Assembly (NCBI GenBank): GCA_016703065.1
Contig: JADJCU010000002.1
Coordinates: 248,001 to 312,000, forward strand
DNA from: a bacterium
Lineage (GTDB): Bacteria; Electryoneota; RPQS01
Reading direction: 5' to 3'
DNA length: 64,000 bases
The notes beneath the pieces are model-generated. The model was not told where the DNA came from, made no database searches, and worked only from the letters and a program-made list of their open reading frames with translations. Each line of letters opens with the position of its first letter. Position 1 is the stretch's first letter. A program made the position numbers and the translations under genes. Of the stretch, positions 28,744 to 38,798 are shown one piece after another.

Positions 28744-30250
28744 ATGAAGCGTCATTGGGGATTCTGGCTGTCGGCAATCCTCGGGATTCTCGCTTTTCCC
28801 CCAATTTCGCTCTGGCCGCTCGCTTTCATCGCACTTGTCCCCTTTCTTTGGTCTGCTACCGATCCCGAGGCACACCGCGTCTACCGTCCCGCGTGGCGCG
28901 CCGGATATCTGTTCTTCGCCGGCGTGCTCTACTGGGTCGGCCTGAATTCCGGCGCTCCGTGGTGGATGTCGGTCATTGCGGCGGCGCTGATGTTCGCGAT
29001 CCTCGCAACGATTTGGGGACTGACTGCATGGGCAGTGAAGCGCGCAAGCGGAGTTTTGTCGCTGGCGGAATCGGCCTTGCTCTTTGTGGTTCTCTACAAG
29101 GCCTTCGAGGTCTTCTGGGGCACCGGCGAAATGGGTTTTCCGTGGGCGGAGTGGGGGCTTGCGCTATCGTCGTCTATTCCCGCAATTCAGCTCGCAGAGT
29201 GGATTGACACACCCGGTCTCAGTCTGTGGGTACTGACCATAAATGCGCTGCTGTTTCTCACTTGGCAGCAACGGCGCAAGACGCTTGGGGTTTTGGCGGC
29301 GGTGCTGATTGTCGCACCCTTGGTTTGGGGTTCATTTCGCGCGGCACAGGTGGACCGATCTTCGGCCCACTTCCGCGCTGCCGCCGTGCAGGCAAACACA
29401 CCGGCCGAGACAAAATGGCAGATGAGCGCGGCGGATATTTTAGCCGATCATGTCAGGCTCACGGACGGTCTGGCGCCAGATAGTGTAGATTTCATCAGTT
29501 GGCCGGAGACGGCGGTGCCCTCCGCAATTCGTTATCGACATTGGGCGGCCGAATCGCTCTATGCCGTCGCCAATCGCACGGACGCGGTCGTTCTTACTGG
29601 CGCAACGGACTACATACTCTCGCCTGACGAGGAAGAGATCCCGCTAAACGCGGCGTTCGTCATTAGACCGCATGCGCGCGCGCTGGAAAGCTCCTCAAAA
29701 GTGCGTTTGGTTCCGTTTGGAGAACGCATTCCGGGACAGAAGTGGCTCCCGTTTCTGAAGAATTTGCATCTCGGTCAAGCGGAGTTCAAGCCGGCTGACT
29801 CGGTCACCGTCTTTCCCGCCGGAACAGTTCCGCCATTTGCGTGCTTGATCTGTTTCGAAGTTGTTTTTCCCTGAAGTCGCTGCCGATGCCGTGCAGAAGG
29901 GCGCGCAGTTCTTTGGCCATATTACGAACGACGGCTGGTATGGCAACAGCAGCGGACCCTATCAGCATCTTGCTCTGACAAGATTGCGGGCCGTTGCGAC
30001 GCGGCGTGCGATCGTGCGCTCGGCGAATACCGGCGTGAGCGCTCTGATTCTTCCCAGCGGCCGGTACGTCGAGACGCTTGGTTTTGATCGCGCAGGACAT
30101 ATCGTGGGGGATTTGCCGCTGCGCACTGATATTACACCGGCCGTCAAGCTTGCTCACTCATGGCCGGTCATCTACTACGGGTTGCTGCTGATCGTCGCGG
30201 CGGTCCTGTGGATGCGCGCACAGCGTTACGGAGCTGTGGGTCACGCATGA
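28744..30250 (+). CDS. lnt: Apolipoprotein N-acyltransferase, frameshifted
   Basis: Inner-membrane enzyme that adds the third acyl chain to lipoproteins. The N-terminal half has six to seven membrane segments; the periplasmic nitrilase domain carries the triad Glu255 (SWPETAVP), Lys319 (SSKVRLVPFGER) and Cys370 (LICFEVVFPE). One extra T in the run 29864-29868, only five codons after the Cys, shifts the frame; removing it gives FEVVFPEVAADAVQKG and 501 residues, normal length. A final membrane segment lies near the end. Fits with several lipoproteins in this window. Confidence 0.93.
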
Positions 30251-31236
30251 GACTGCTGGTCGTCCTGCTCTGTTGTGCGGTTCGTGTTCTCGCTGTCGAA
30301 TGGACCTCGCTCCTTCCGCAGCCTGGAGTTGCGCGCGACATATCTATGGGCGGCGCGACGTCTGCCATGTTTGGCCCCACCTCGGCCACTTCTCAGAACC
30401 CGGCTGGTATCACGGTTTTCCCGCGGGACAAGCGCACGGCAATTGGGGCCACCGTGAACGGTAACGGGCCTGCACAGCTGGGTGCCTATTTCGATCAAAT
30501 AGCCGCGAATCGCTCCGGAATTCAACAGGCGAGCGATGTGTCAAGCCTGTTGGTGCGGTCGGTCTCGGCGCGTCACCGCTGGGCAGCGGCAACGGCGATA
30601 TTCGGCGAACCTGTGATGAACCGCCGTGATCAGGAGCGATTCCGGCCACCTCCTGACAAATTCGCCTTGACCGAATATCAGACGGCACTCGCTTTGAACC
30701 TTCTGCTCCATTCCCGCGTTCAAGTGGGAGGACGCGTGGACTTCTATTCCCGGGAGCAGTTTGGTGACGGCGAGGGCTTCAGTTACGGAGTAATCCTCAA
30801 ACCGCACGGTCTTCAAGTCGGATTGCACTATCAGCGCTTTCCGGCCACGGGAGAACGTTGGCTGCATCCGCTCGACCGTCGCGTCGATCGCGGCACTACC
30901 GCGTCGCTGGCGATACAGCAGCCCACCTATTCGCTTGCCTTCCAATTGATGAACCTGGCGCAAACCAGCGACATGGCGTTCCTTGAGCCACGCTTCGGCG
31001 CGGAATGGCGGCCCTTGCGTGCCGTTGCCTTGCGTTGCGGTGGAAGCGTCTATGCCCAGAGTCGGCGTAGTGTTCTGACCGGCGGAATTGGGCTAATCGA
31101 TGCGAATTGGCTGCGTGACCGCGATGATCGACTGGCCTTTCCTGAAGATGTTCTGTCCATTGCTGTCGCCCTTGTTTACGATCATGGCCGGCCCGTTGAA
31201 GGGTTGACCGCTTTGACTCTCGCATGGCGGCTATAA
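30247..31236 (+). CDS. Probable PorV/PorQ-like outer-membrane protein
   Basis: 329 residues with a signal peptide (LLVVLLCCAVRVLA). It then shows a short form of the PorV/PorQ start: ARDISMGGATSAMFGPT and SQNPAGITV. The rest is beta-rich and ends in LTLAWRL. No close functional assignment. It overlaps the lnt stop by four bases and is followed by a small membrane protein and bamD, all envelope genes. Confidence 0.65.
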   Translation: MRLLVVLLCCAVRVLAVEWTSLLPQPGVARDISMGGATSAMFGPTSATSQNPAGITVFPRDKRTAIGATVNGNGPAQLGAYFDQIAANRSGIQQASDVSSLLVRSVSARHRWAAATAIFGEPVMNRRDQERFRPPPDKFALTEYQTALALNLLLHSRVQVGGRVDFYSREQFGDGEGFSYGVILKPHGLQVGLHYQRFPATGERWLHPLDRRVDRGTTASLAIQQPTYSLAFQLMNLAQTSDMAFLEPRFGAEWRPLRAVALRCGGSVYAQSRRSVLTGGIGLIDANWLRDRDDRLAFPEDVLSIAVALVYDHGRPVEGLTALTLAWRL

Positions 31237-31460
31237 CTCGATTACTTTTTGTTGCGCTGGTCGTCGCAGCGGTGTGCTTTGCCAACGAGCCGGAGGTGCG
31301 TCAGGATAGCCTCCGGTCGGACACGCTCATGTTGCTTAGCCCCGTCGACTCGACTGCATCGCTGTTCGAAAAAGAGCGCGGTGCGTGGTACCTTCCACTC
31401 GCCGTTATTGTCGCTACCGGCGGGTTGTTTGTTCTGCTGTTTACCGCGCGCAGCAAGTAG
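31224..31460 (+). CDS. Small exported or membrane protein, unknown
   Basis: 78 residues. An N-terminal hydrophobic segment (LLFVALVVAAVCFA) looks like a signal peptide, followed by a polar Asp/Ser-rich middle and a C-terminal membrane span (WYLPLAVIVATGGLFVLLF) ending in a basic ARSK. No family recognised. It overlaps the barrel gene by 13 bases and lies 26 bases before bamD, so the location suggests an envelope role. Confidence 0.6.
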   Translation: MAAITRLLFVALVVAAVCFANEPEVRQDSLRSDTLMLLSPVDSTASLFEKERGAWYLPLAVIVATGGLFVLLFTARSK

Positions 31461-31486
31461 GCGCAAACTACTGACCTCGTTTCTTG

Positions 31487-32263
31487 ATGCACACACACTC
31501 TAAATACATTCTCATCCTTCTGCTTGGACTATTGCTCTGGGGCTGCTCGTCCCAGACGCGCTTTGTCTCCGAAGCCGGAGTCGATACCGACTGGGCCCGC
31601 GCCAAAGACCTCTTTGCCCGCGAACGGTATTTTCGGGCGCAGCAGCTATTGCGCGACATTACATTGAACTACTCGGGCTCGACCATCATCGACTCCGCGT
31701 ATTTCTATTTGGCGCGCGCCGGATTCGAACAGGACGACTACCTTGTGGCTGCGGACGACTTCAAACGGCTGGTGCAGCAGTTCCCGTCAAGCAAACTCGC
31801 GGACGGAGCGACCTACTATGAATCGCGCTGCTACTTTGAACTGGCGCCGGACTTCCGCCTCGATCAGTCGTACACCGATCAAGCGCTGGGGGGGTTCCAG
31901 CGCTTCCTTGAAGACTATCCCCAAAGTGAATACGCAGATAGCGCGTATGCCTATATCGACAAGTGTCGCGACAAACTCGCGCACAAGAGTTTTGCGGCCC
32001 TGAAGCTCTATTTCAAACTTGAGGAATTCGCTTCCTGTGTGATCTATGCCGACGCGCTGCTGACTGACTACTATGATACGTCGTGGGCGGACGAAGCCGC
32101 ATACGACAAGATCCGCGCGCTGGTCAAACTGGACGAGCCCGGCCGCGCTCAGGCCGCGATTACCGATTATCAGCGCCGGTTTCCGCAAGGCCGATACCGG
32201 GGGAAGGTTGACGACCTGGCCCGCACTTTCGCGTCCGGGCAGGTGCAATCCCCCGCTCCATGA
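31487..32263 (+). CDS. bamD: Outer-membrane assembly lipoprotein BamD-like
   Basis: 258 residues; lipoprotein signal with lipobox LLLWGCSS. TPR-like helical repeats follow (ARAKDLFARERYFRAQQLLRD, then FLEDYPQSEYADSAYAYI and the closing QRRFPQGRYRGKV). This is the BamD/YfiO layout; BamD works with BamA to insert barrels. ATG 31487 is chosen over TTG 31484. Its stop overlaps the nadD start as ATGA. Confidence 0.85.
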   Translation: MHTHSKYILILLLGLLLWGCSSQTRFVSEAGVDTDWARAKDLFARERYFRAQQLLRDITLNYSGSTIIDSAYFYLARAGFEQDDYLVAADDFKRLVQQFPSSKLADGATYYESRCYFELAPDFRLDQSYTDQALGGFQRFLEDYPQSEYADSAYAYIDKCRDKLAHKSFAALKLYFKLEEFASCVIYADALLTDYYDTSWADEAAYDKIRALVKLDEPGRAQAAITDYQRRFPQGRYRGKVDDLARTFASGQVQSPAP

Positions 32264-32853
32264 TCCGGCTTGGCCTATTCGGTGGCACCTTTGACCCCGT
32301 TCACTACGGTCACCTGCGCACCGTAGACGCAGCCCGTCTCGAACTTGGCTTGCCTGAAGTATGGATGCTGCCGAATCCGCATCCGCCGCACAAACTCCAG
32401 AGCCCGCTCACCGCATACGCGCATCGCAAAGAGATGCTTCGGCTTGCGCTGGACGAGTTCCCCGGACTTAAGCTCTCTGATACAGAAGAACGCGCAGAAG
32501 GTCCTGCCTACACTACCGAGACGATTCGCCGAGTTGTGGCGGAGTTGCCAGAAGGTCCACACGATCTCTGGCTGATTGTCGGTGCGGATTCGGTAGCGGA
32601 TCTCCCAAAGTGGAAGAACCCCGAGGACCTTTTCACCTACGCACGAGTCGCCGTTTTAGGCCGACCCGGCGTAGATTTGAGGAGTGTGCCGCCCTGGTAC
32701 ATGAGCCGTGTTCGTCTACTGAACACGCCGTTACTGCCAGTCTCTGCCACCGAAATCCGGAATGCCATCCGGAACGGGCTTGATACGGCAGACGCGCTGC
32801 CCATCCCGGTGCGCAATTATATCGATTTGAATCGACTCTATCGGAGTAGCTAA
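32260..32853 (+). CDS. nadD: Nicotinate-nucleotide adenylyltransferase
   Basis: 197 residues. Makes deamido-NAD from nicotinate mononucleotide and ATP. The nucleotidyltransferase signature is LFGGTFDPVHYGHLRT with the HxGH pair, and the C-terminal ISxT-type motif is SATEIRNAIRNG. The MLPNPHPPHK stretch fits substrate binding in NadD. Overlaps bamD by four bases. Confidence 0.95.
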   Translation: MIRLGLFGGTFDPVHYGHLRTVDAARLELGLPEVWMLPNPHPPHKLQSPLTAYAHRKEMLRLALDEFPGLKLSDTEERAEGPAYTTETIRRVVAELPEGPHDLWLIVGADSVADLPKWKNPEDLFTYARVAVLGRPGVDLRSVPPWYMSRVRLLNTPLLPVSATEIRNAIRNGLDTADALPIPVRNYIDLNRLYRSS

Positions 32854-32992
32854 GCCCTTCCATTTTGTCAGGGAATTGCTTATCTTCTCAAATTCGGCTC
32901 CCAACAGGGCCTTAATGTGATTTATGTAATCAAGGTGGTTAATCCCGGAAGTTCTTGAAATGTTTGTAGATATCCAAAAACGGAGGCGACCC

Positions 32993-35063
32993 ATGCGTTG
33001 GACCCACTGGATGCTGCTCCTCTGCCTGACAACTGCGATGTCCGCCATGGCGTCGGACAACGTAGCCCTCGTCATGCCCGTAGGGCAAGTAGACCTCACA
33101 CCATATCTGGCCAGTTCACTGGACGATCCCCAGCCGGACTCCCTGTTTTACGATGACGGTACCCCCGCCATTCTGAACACGGGAACCAGCTACTGGTGCC
33201 GCGTACGTTTTACGCCGCTGGTAGACTTCAACATCATCAGTGTGTATCACTACATCATTGATGGTTCAGGCACTGCGCCCTGTTCCCTGTATGTGTTTGC
33301 CGAGCTGCCTGCTCCGGGCGGCCAAGACGGACTGGCGGTTCGCCCCGGCCCGCAACCGGCGAACGGCTGGATTGACGTCAATTTCAATGACACTGTGACC
33401 GTCCTTGCGAATCAGGATTTTTACATCGTTTTCGGACCTGTTCCGGGCGGTGGTCAATCCAACGGCGCATGGAATTCGATTGCCGACGGCGGCTCGACCT
33501 CGGCCCGCAGTTCGCTGTCCACGCAAGGTATCTTTGGGACGTACCAGAATTTCCCCTACGACTGGATCCTCCGTATCGGCGGTACCTTTGCGAATACGTT
33601 TGTAGATCTTGCCGCCGGTGACCTCACCAACGATGTCGATGGAATCGGGCCCGCGTTCGACTTCCTGCCGGGCGAAGATGTCCTGTTCACACAGAGCGTG
33701 ACCAACATCGGCACGGGTGAAGCGGCAGCATATGTGGTCGACTTCTCGGTCACCGGCCCTGCCGGAACCGTAGTGTACGAAGAGACGATGGTCGGCGAGA
33801 ATCTCGCTGATGGTGCCACGGCAAACTTCGAAACATCGACACCGTTCACTGCGAACGCCGAGGGCGAGTACATGGCGCGTGCGGTCTGCTCCGCCGGTGA
33901 TGACGGCTCCGCGGAAAATGACACGGCATATTTCCGTTTCTTCGTAGGCGGAAATGACCGTTGGTATCGATACGACGACGACGAAGATCCCGACAGCTAC
34001 TTGAACTTCGGAAGTTGGCTCCGGTTGGGGTATCTCTTTCACACCTGCTGAATGGCCGGCAGAGCTGAATCACGTCCGCCTGAACGTCAACGGCGCGGCG
34101 ACTGGAACGATTAAGGTCTACGTGCACGAAACGGGCGACCTGACGACGGTGTCAGAAGCGTGGACGTCTGCGGAAGCTCTGGTTGCAGGATGGAACACCA
34201 TCACGGTTGATCCTCCCGTGACAATCTTCGACAACCAGTCGTTGATTATTGGTTACCTGTTTGCAGAAGGCGCTCCGATTGGCTTCGATCTCACACCGCC
34301 GAACGCGGCGGGAATTGAGTCAATGGGCCCGATCGCGGTGCAACTGAGTTCAAATGGAACGCAGCTGACTCCTGACGACAGCGGTAACATGTGTGTTCAG
34401 GCCTATTTTGCCGTCTCCACCGCTGTTCCGCCGTTCCCGGTCATTGACACAAATCTTGATACGTTGAACTTCGGCCCCGTTCACCCGAGCGCTCCCGGTG
34501 TTGACCTAACCCTGCGAGTGATGAATACAGGCGGACAGGATCCACTGAACGTAACCGGAATCACGATTACGCCGGGTAGTGTGGCAGTAGGCTACACGAT
34601 CACGCCGACAACTTTCAATGTTGCCGCTGGCGGCCATCAAGATGTTACCGTAACATTCAATCCGCAGGTGCATCGCGCCTATAACGGCATTTTGAACATC
34701 GCGAGCAATGCCGGCAACAACCCGACGTTCCCGGTCCTCGTTCGCGGCCAGGGTGACAGCACGGCCAGCGCCGTTCGCGAACCCGGAGTGCCGCTCCCGT
34801 CGGCGTTCTCGCTGGGTCAGAACTATCCGAACCCGTTCAATCCGTCGACCGATATTCAGTTCTCGCTGCCGAGTGACGCTGATGTCCGTCTGACCGTTGT
34901 GAATATGCTTGGACAGGAAGTGGCCACGGTCACTGAAGGTCGTTACAGTGCGGGCGTCTATACCGCCCAATTTAACGCCGCAAATCTGCCCTCCGGTCTC
35001 TATTTCTATCGGATCGTGGCGGGCGACTTCACGTCGGTCCGCAAGATGATGCTGATGAAGTAG
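32993..35063 (+). CDS. Secreted protein with type IX-type sorting domain, frameshifted
   Basis: Signal peptide (MLLLCLTTAMSAMA), then an N-terminal beta-rich region, a CARDB-like domain (about 210-310), a second jelly-roll-like part, an ASH/DUF1573-like domain (LDTLNFGPVHPSAPGVDLTL, residues about 480-590), and a C-terminal sorting domain (about 604-689) beginning FSLGQNYPNPFNPSTD and ending SVRKMMLMK. Such domains direct cargo through type IX secretion to the cell surface. One extra G near 34010-34011 shifts the frame; removing it gives LNFEVGSGWGISFTPAEW and 689 residues. GGAGG six bases before ATG 32993 sets the start. Confidence 0.88.
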
Positions 35064-35079
35064 TACGCTGCAACAATTG

Positions 35080-35115
35080 ATGGCCCCCGAAGTCTGATAC
35101 TTCGGGGGCCATTTT
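35080..35115 (+). terminator. Terminator after the sorting-domain protein
   Basis: Perfect 14-base-pair stem ATGGCCCCCGAAGT / ACTTCGGGGGCCAT with a CTGAT loop, followed by TTTTG (the T run begins at 35112). Confidence 0.9.
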
Positions 35116-35208
35116 GTCTGTGGCCCTTCCGTTGTTCCGCCTCTCCATATCTGTCGGAGCCTCCTCGTCGGACTACCCTAAATTTCCCGCAGTTCATAAG
35201 GAATTCGC

Positions 35209-38200
35209 ATGAAATCCCTTCTCTCCGGTTTTGCACTACTCGCGGTCGGCATCTCGACGCTCTTGGCGTCGCCCTCCGAAGGCTACTACCGCTGGCCCAC
35301 GGCCTTCGGCAATCAAGTGGCTTTTGTCGCCGACAACGATCTTTGGATCGCACCTCTCGGCGGCGGAAATGCCCGTCGCTTGACCTCAGCGCCGGGCGAA
35401 GAGCGCTTTGCGATGTTTTCTCCTGACGGCAAGTGGATTGCTTTCAGCGGCAACTACGACGGCAACTTGGATGTGTATGTGGTCTCACCCGAAGGCGGCG
35501 AGCCGCGTCGATTGACCTTCCACCCGGGCCCTGACTTGGTTGCATCGTGGACCGAAGATGGCCGTGTTGCCTATCGCAATTGGAGTGACAATGGCGCGGG
35601 ATATTGGCAGATGTTCTTGGTGAACGTCGACGGCGATTGGCCGGTAAAGATGGAAGTTCCCGAAATCGCGCATGTGTCTTTCGAGCCCGGCGGCGACCGG
35701 ATCGCCTACACGCGCTTCTCGCTCGGTGGCCGCACATGGAAGCGCTACAAGGGCGGCTGGGCGGAAGATATTTATGTTGGCAGCACGAAGACCAACGACT
35801 ACAAGAAAGTCACGAAGTGGGAAGGCAACGACGCCACTCCCATGTGGCACGGTAACAAGATATTCTATGTTCGAAATGAAGACGACCGTGACAACCTGTG
35901 GTGCATGAATCCCGATGGTTCCGAGCTCAAGCGCTTGACAGAGCATCGCGACTATGATGCGCGCTGGGCGAGTCTTGCCGACGGTAAGATCGCCTATTCT
36001 GTTGGCGCGGATATCTGGGTGTACGATATCGCCGGGGACAAGACGAGCATGGTCGATATCAAAATGCCCAGCGAGCTGCTGCTGACTCGCGATCGGTTCA
36101 TTTCACCCGATGACTACACGAACGACTATACCCTCTCGCCCGACGGCAAGCGCCTGGCGCTTGGCGCGCGCGGCGAGCTGTTTACGGCTTCGACCGAGCG
36201 TCGCGGTGTGATCCTGCAGACGACTGACACACCCGGCGAGCGCGAGAAGAACCCATTCTACAGCAAGGACGGAAAAGAAATATTTGCGTGGACTGACAAG
36301 GATGGCGAACAGACCCTTTGGGCCTATCCTGCCGACAACAAAGGCAAGCCGCGCAAAGTTGCGCCCGGTCCGTCGACCTACAACTTCGGTATCGAGATGT
36401 CGCCGGACGGTGAGTGGGGAGTATGCGGCAACAAGGATCGCACCCTCGCGCTCATCAACTTGAAAACCGGATCAACGTCAGTAGTCGACTCTGCCGACTG
36501 GGAGATCTACGGCTACGAATGGTCGCCCGATTCCCGGTATATCGCCTACAGCGTGACGCTGCCCAACAAGTTTGGCGGCATCAAAATATATGACATGAAG
36601 GAGAAGAAGAGTCATCTGGTCACTGATCCGATGTACGACAGTGACTCTCCGACATGGGATCCCGACGGCAAATGGTTGTATTTCGTTTCGCGCCGCAACC
36701 ACAGCTCATATTATGGCGAAAACGATTATAGCTTCATCACCCTCAAAACGTCGCAGCTCTTCGCGCTGGCCTTGACCAAAGACACGAAGAGTCCCTATCT
36801 TTACGAAGATAACACGATTGAGTCGGGTGACAAGAAAGACGACGAGAAGAAAGACGACGAAGACGAAGCCGGTGACAAGAAGGATAAGAAGGGCGACAAG
36901 GACGACAAGAAGGACGAGAAGAAGGTAGAAGTCAAGATTGACTGGGACGGACTGGTCGATCGCATCGTCCAGCTTCCTGCAGATCCGGGCCGTTACGGCG
37001 GAACGTTTGCGGGCGAAGGCAAGCTCTATTACTTCTCTTACGACGTGCGCGGCTGGAAAGATGCCCATGACGACGACGATCCGTCTATCGCCCTGCACTG
37101 CTATGACATCAAGAAGAAGAAGGACCACACGGTCGCCGATGGCGCGCGCGGGTTTATGGTCTCGCTTGACCGGAAGAAGATGGCTATCCGCACGAAGGAC
37201 GGCTTCTCGATCATCGAAGTCGGTGACACCGAAATTCCCGAGCCGGACAAGGACGACAAAGACAAGGGTCTGAAACTTGACGAGTGGACCTACGACGCCG
37301 ATCCGCGAGCGGAGTGGAAGCAAATATACTGGGAAGCGTGGCGCAATCAACGCGACTTCTTCTACGACGAAAACATGCACGGCGTGGACTGGAAGAAGCA
37401 AGGCGAGCGCTATTCCAAGCTGATCGATCGCATCACGACTCGCGACGAACTGAATGACATCTTGGGCCAGCTCTTTGGCGAACTGAACGCCGGGCACGCC
37501 TATATTTTTGGCGGCGACCGCGGCGAACGCGCGAAAAACGTTGGCGTCGGTCTGCTCGGTATCGACGTCACGCGCGAAAGCAACGGCTTCTATAAGATTG
37601 ACCGCATTCTTGCGCCTGATCCGTGGGACAAGGAGCGCAGGAGCCCGCTTACCGAGGTCGGACTAAATGTCAAGTCCGGCGAATACTTGGTCGCAATCGA
37701 CCGCAAGCCGGTCAACTCCGTTCGTAACTACCTCGAACTCCTCGCCAATAAGGCCGGCAAATTGGTCATGGTCTCTGTCAACAGCAAGCCTTCGCTCGAC
37801 GGCGCGCGCGAATTTGTCGTACGCACGATGAAAGATGAACACCAGTTGCGCTATTGGGATTGGGTGGCGGGCCGCATGGCCTATGTGAAAGAGCATGGCG
37901 GCGATGACATTGCCTATTTACATCTCTCGGACATGGGTAGCGATGGCATGGAGCAGTTCATGCGTGAATACTATCCTCAAGTCTACGGCGGCAAGAAGTC
38001 CTTCATTATAGACGTTCGCAATAACGGCGGCGGCAATATCGCCCGTTGGATACTTGCCCAACTTGATCGCAAAATTTGGACATGGGGCATGGCGCGAAAC
38101 GGTGCGCAGGACCACGATCCCTATACGCAGTTTAACGGCCCGATGATCGCGCTCTGTGATGAACAAACCGGCTCGGATGGGGAGACCTTCTCGGAAGGGT

Positions 38201-38529
38201 GGAAGCGACTGGAACTCGGCCCGCTCGTCGGAATGCGGACGTGGGGCGGTTGGGTCGGAATTCGCGGCGGTAAGTCGTTTATCGACGGTGGCGGTGCAAC
38301 GCAGCCCGAGTTCACCGGTTGGGGTGCGGACAGCAAGTGGCTAATCGAAGGCCCCGGCGTGACGCCTGATATTGAGGTTCCACAGGTCGTCAAGAATCAG
38401 ATTGCCGGCAAGGATGACCAACTCGACTACGCCATCAAGTGGTGCCGCGAGCAGATCAAGACTAATCCGCCTAAGTACCCCCAGATGCCGCCGTTTCCGA
38501 TCAAGGCGGCGACAGGGCCACTGAAATAG
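35209..38529 (+). CDS. Tricorn-like S41 protease, exported
   Basis: 1106 residues with a signal peptide (GFALLAVGISTLLASP). A long beta-propeller region holds WD40/TolB-like repeats (FSPDGKWIAFSGNYDG, LSPDGKRLALGARG, WSPDSRYIAYSV, WDPDGKWLYFVSRR). A linker of almost only Asp, Glu and Lys lies at about residues 540-575. Then come a tricorn C1-like helical domain, a PDZ domain and the S41 catalytic domain. His763 (NAGHAYIF) and Ser989 (TGSDGETF) match the tricorn catalytic His and Ser. It should trim peptides in the periplasm or outside. Intact frame; AAGGA before ATG. Confidence 0.92.
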   Translation: MKSLLSGFALLAVGISTLLASPSEGYYRWPTAFGNQVAFVADNDLWIAPLGGGNARRLTSAPGEERFAMFSPDGKWIAFSGNYDGNLDVYVVSPEGGEPRRLTFHPGPDLVASWTEDGRVAYRNWSDNGAGYWQMFLVNVDGDWPVKMEVPEIAHVSFEPGGDRIAYTRFSLGGRTWKRYKGGWAEDIYVGSTKTNDYKKVTKWEGNDATPMWHGNKIFYVRNEDDRDNLWCMNPDGSELKRLTEHRDYDARWASLADGKIAYSVGADIWVYDIAGDKTSMVDIKMPSELLLTRDRFISPDDYTNDYTLSPDGKRLALGARGELFTASTERRGVILQTTDTPGEREKNPFYSKDGKEIFAWTDKDGEQTLWAYPADNKGKPRKVAPGPSTYNFGIEMSPDGEWGVCGNKDRTLALINLKTGSTSVVDSADWEIYGYEWSPDSRYIAYSVTLPNKFGGIKIYDMKEKKSHLVTDPMYDSDSPTWDPDGKWLYFVSRRNHSSYYGENDYSFITLKTSQLFALALTKDTKSPYLYEDNTIESGDKKDDEKKDDEDEAGDKKDKKGDKDDKKDEKKVEVKIDWDGLVDRIVQLPADPGRYGGTFAGEGKLYYFSYDVRGWKDAHDDDDPSIALHCYDIKKKKDHTVADGARGFMVSLDRKKMAIRTKDGFSIIEVGDTEIPEPDKDDKDKGLKLDEWTYDADPRAEWKQIYWEAWRNQRDFFYDENMHGVDWKKQGERYSKLIDRITTRDELNDILGQLFGELNAGHAYIFGGDRGERAKNVGVGLLGIDVTRESNGFYKIDRILAPDPWDKERRSPLTEVGLNVKSGEYLVAIDRKPVNSVRNYLELLANKAGKLVMVSVNSKPSLDGAREFVVRTMKDEHQLRYWDWVAGRMAYVKEHGGDDIAYLHLSDMGSDGMEQFMREYYPQVYGGKKSFIIDVRNNGGGNIARWILAQLDRKIWTWGMARNGAQDHDPYTQFNGPMIALCDEQTGSDGETFSEGWKRLELGPLVGMRTWGGWVGIRGGKSFIDGGGATQPEFTGWGADSKWLIEGPGVTPDIEVPQVVKNQIAGKDDQLDYAIKWCREQIKTNPPKYPQMPPFPIKAATGPLK

Positions 38530-38552
38530 TGAACACCTGAAGTAACAATCCC

Positions 38553-38585
38553 GGGGCGGCCATCTGGCCGCCCCGTTCTTTCTTG
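38553..38585 (+). terminator. Terminator after the tricorn-like protease
   Basis: Nine-base-pair stem GGGGCGGCC / GGCCGCCCC with an ATCT loop, followed by GTTCTTTCTT. Confidence 0.85.
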
Positions 38586-38798
38586 AAGGAGAGGCGTCTG
38601 CGCCACAAGTGCCCTATCTGTTTGTAATCGCACCACCGCACCAATCATAAGGTACTGATTCTGAACACAATGAAACGCGACGGATTGACACGCTCTCCAA
38701 CGGAGAACTTGCGCGTGTGTTTGAAAACCGTTGGAAATTGGTGAGCTTTGCTATAGATTGTTAGAAACTACAACCTAATAGGAAAGGACGGGTCCCCA

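Noticed and set aside
36838..36930. Short tandem repeat or CRISPR-like array
   Set aside because: It is the GAC/AAG-rich coding of the Asp/Lys linker in the tricorn-like protease; no spacers.
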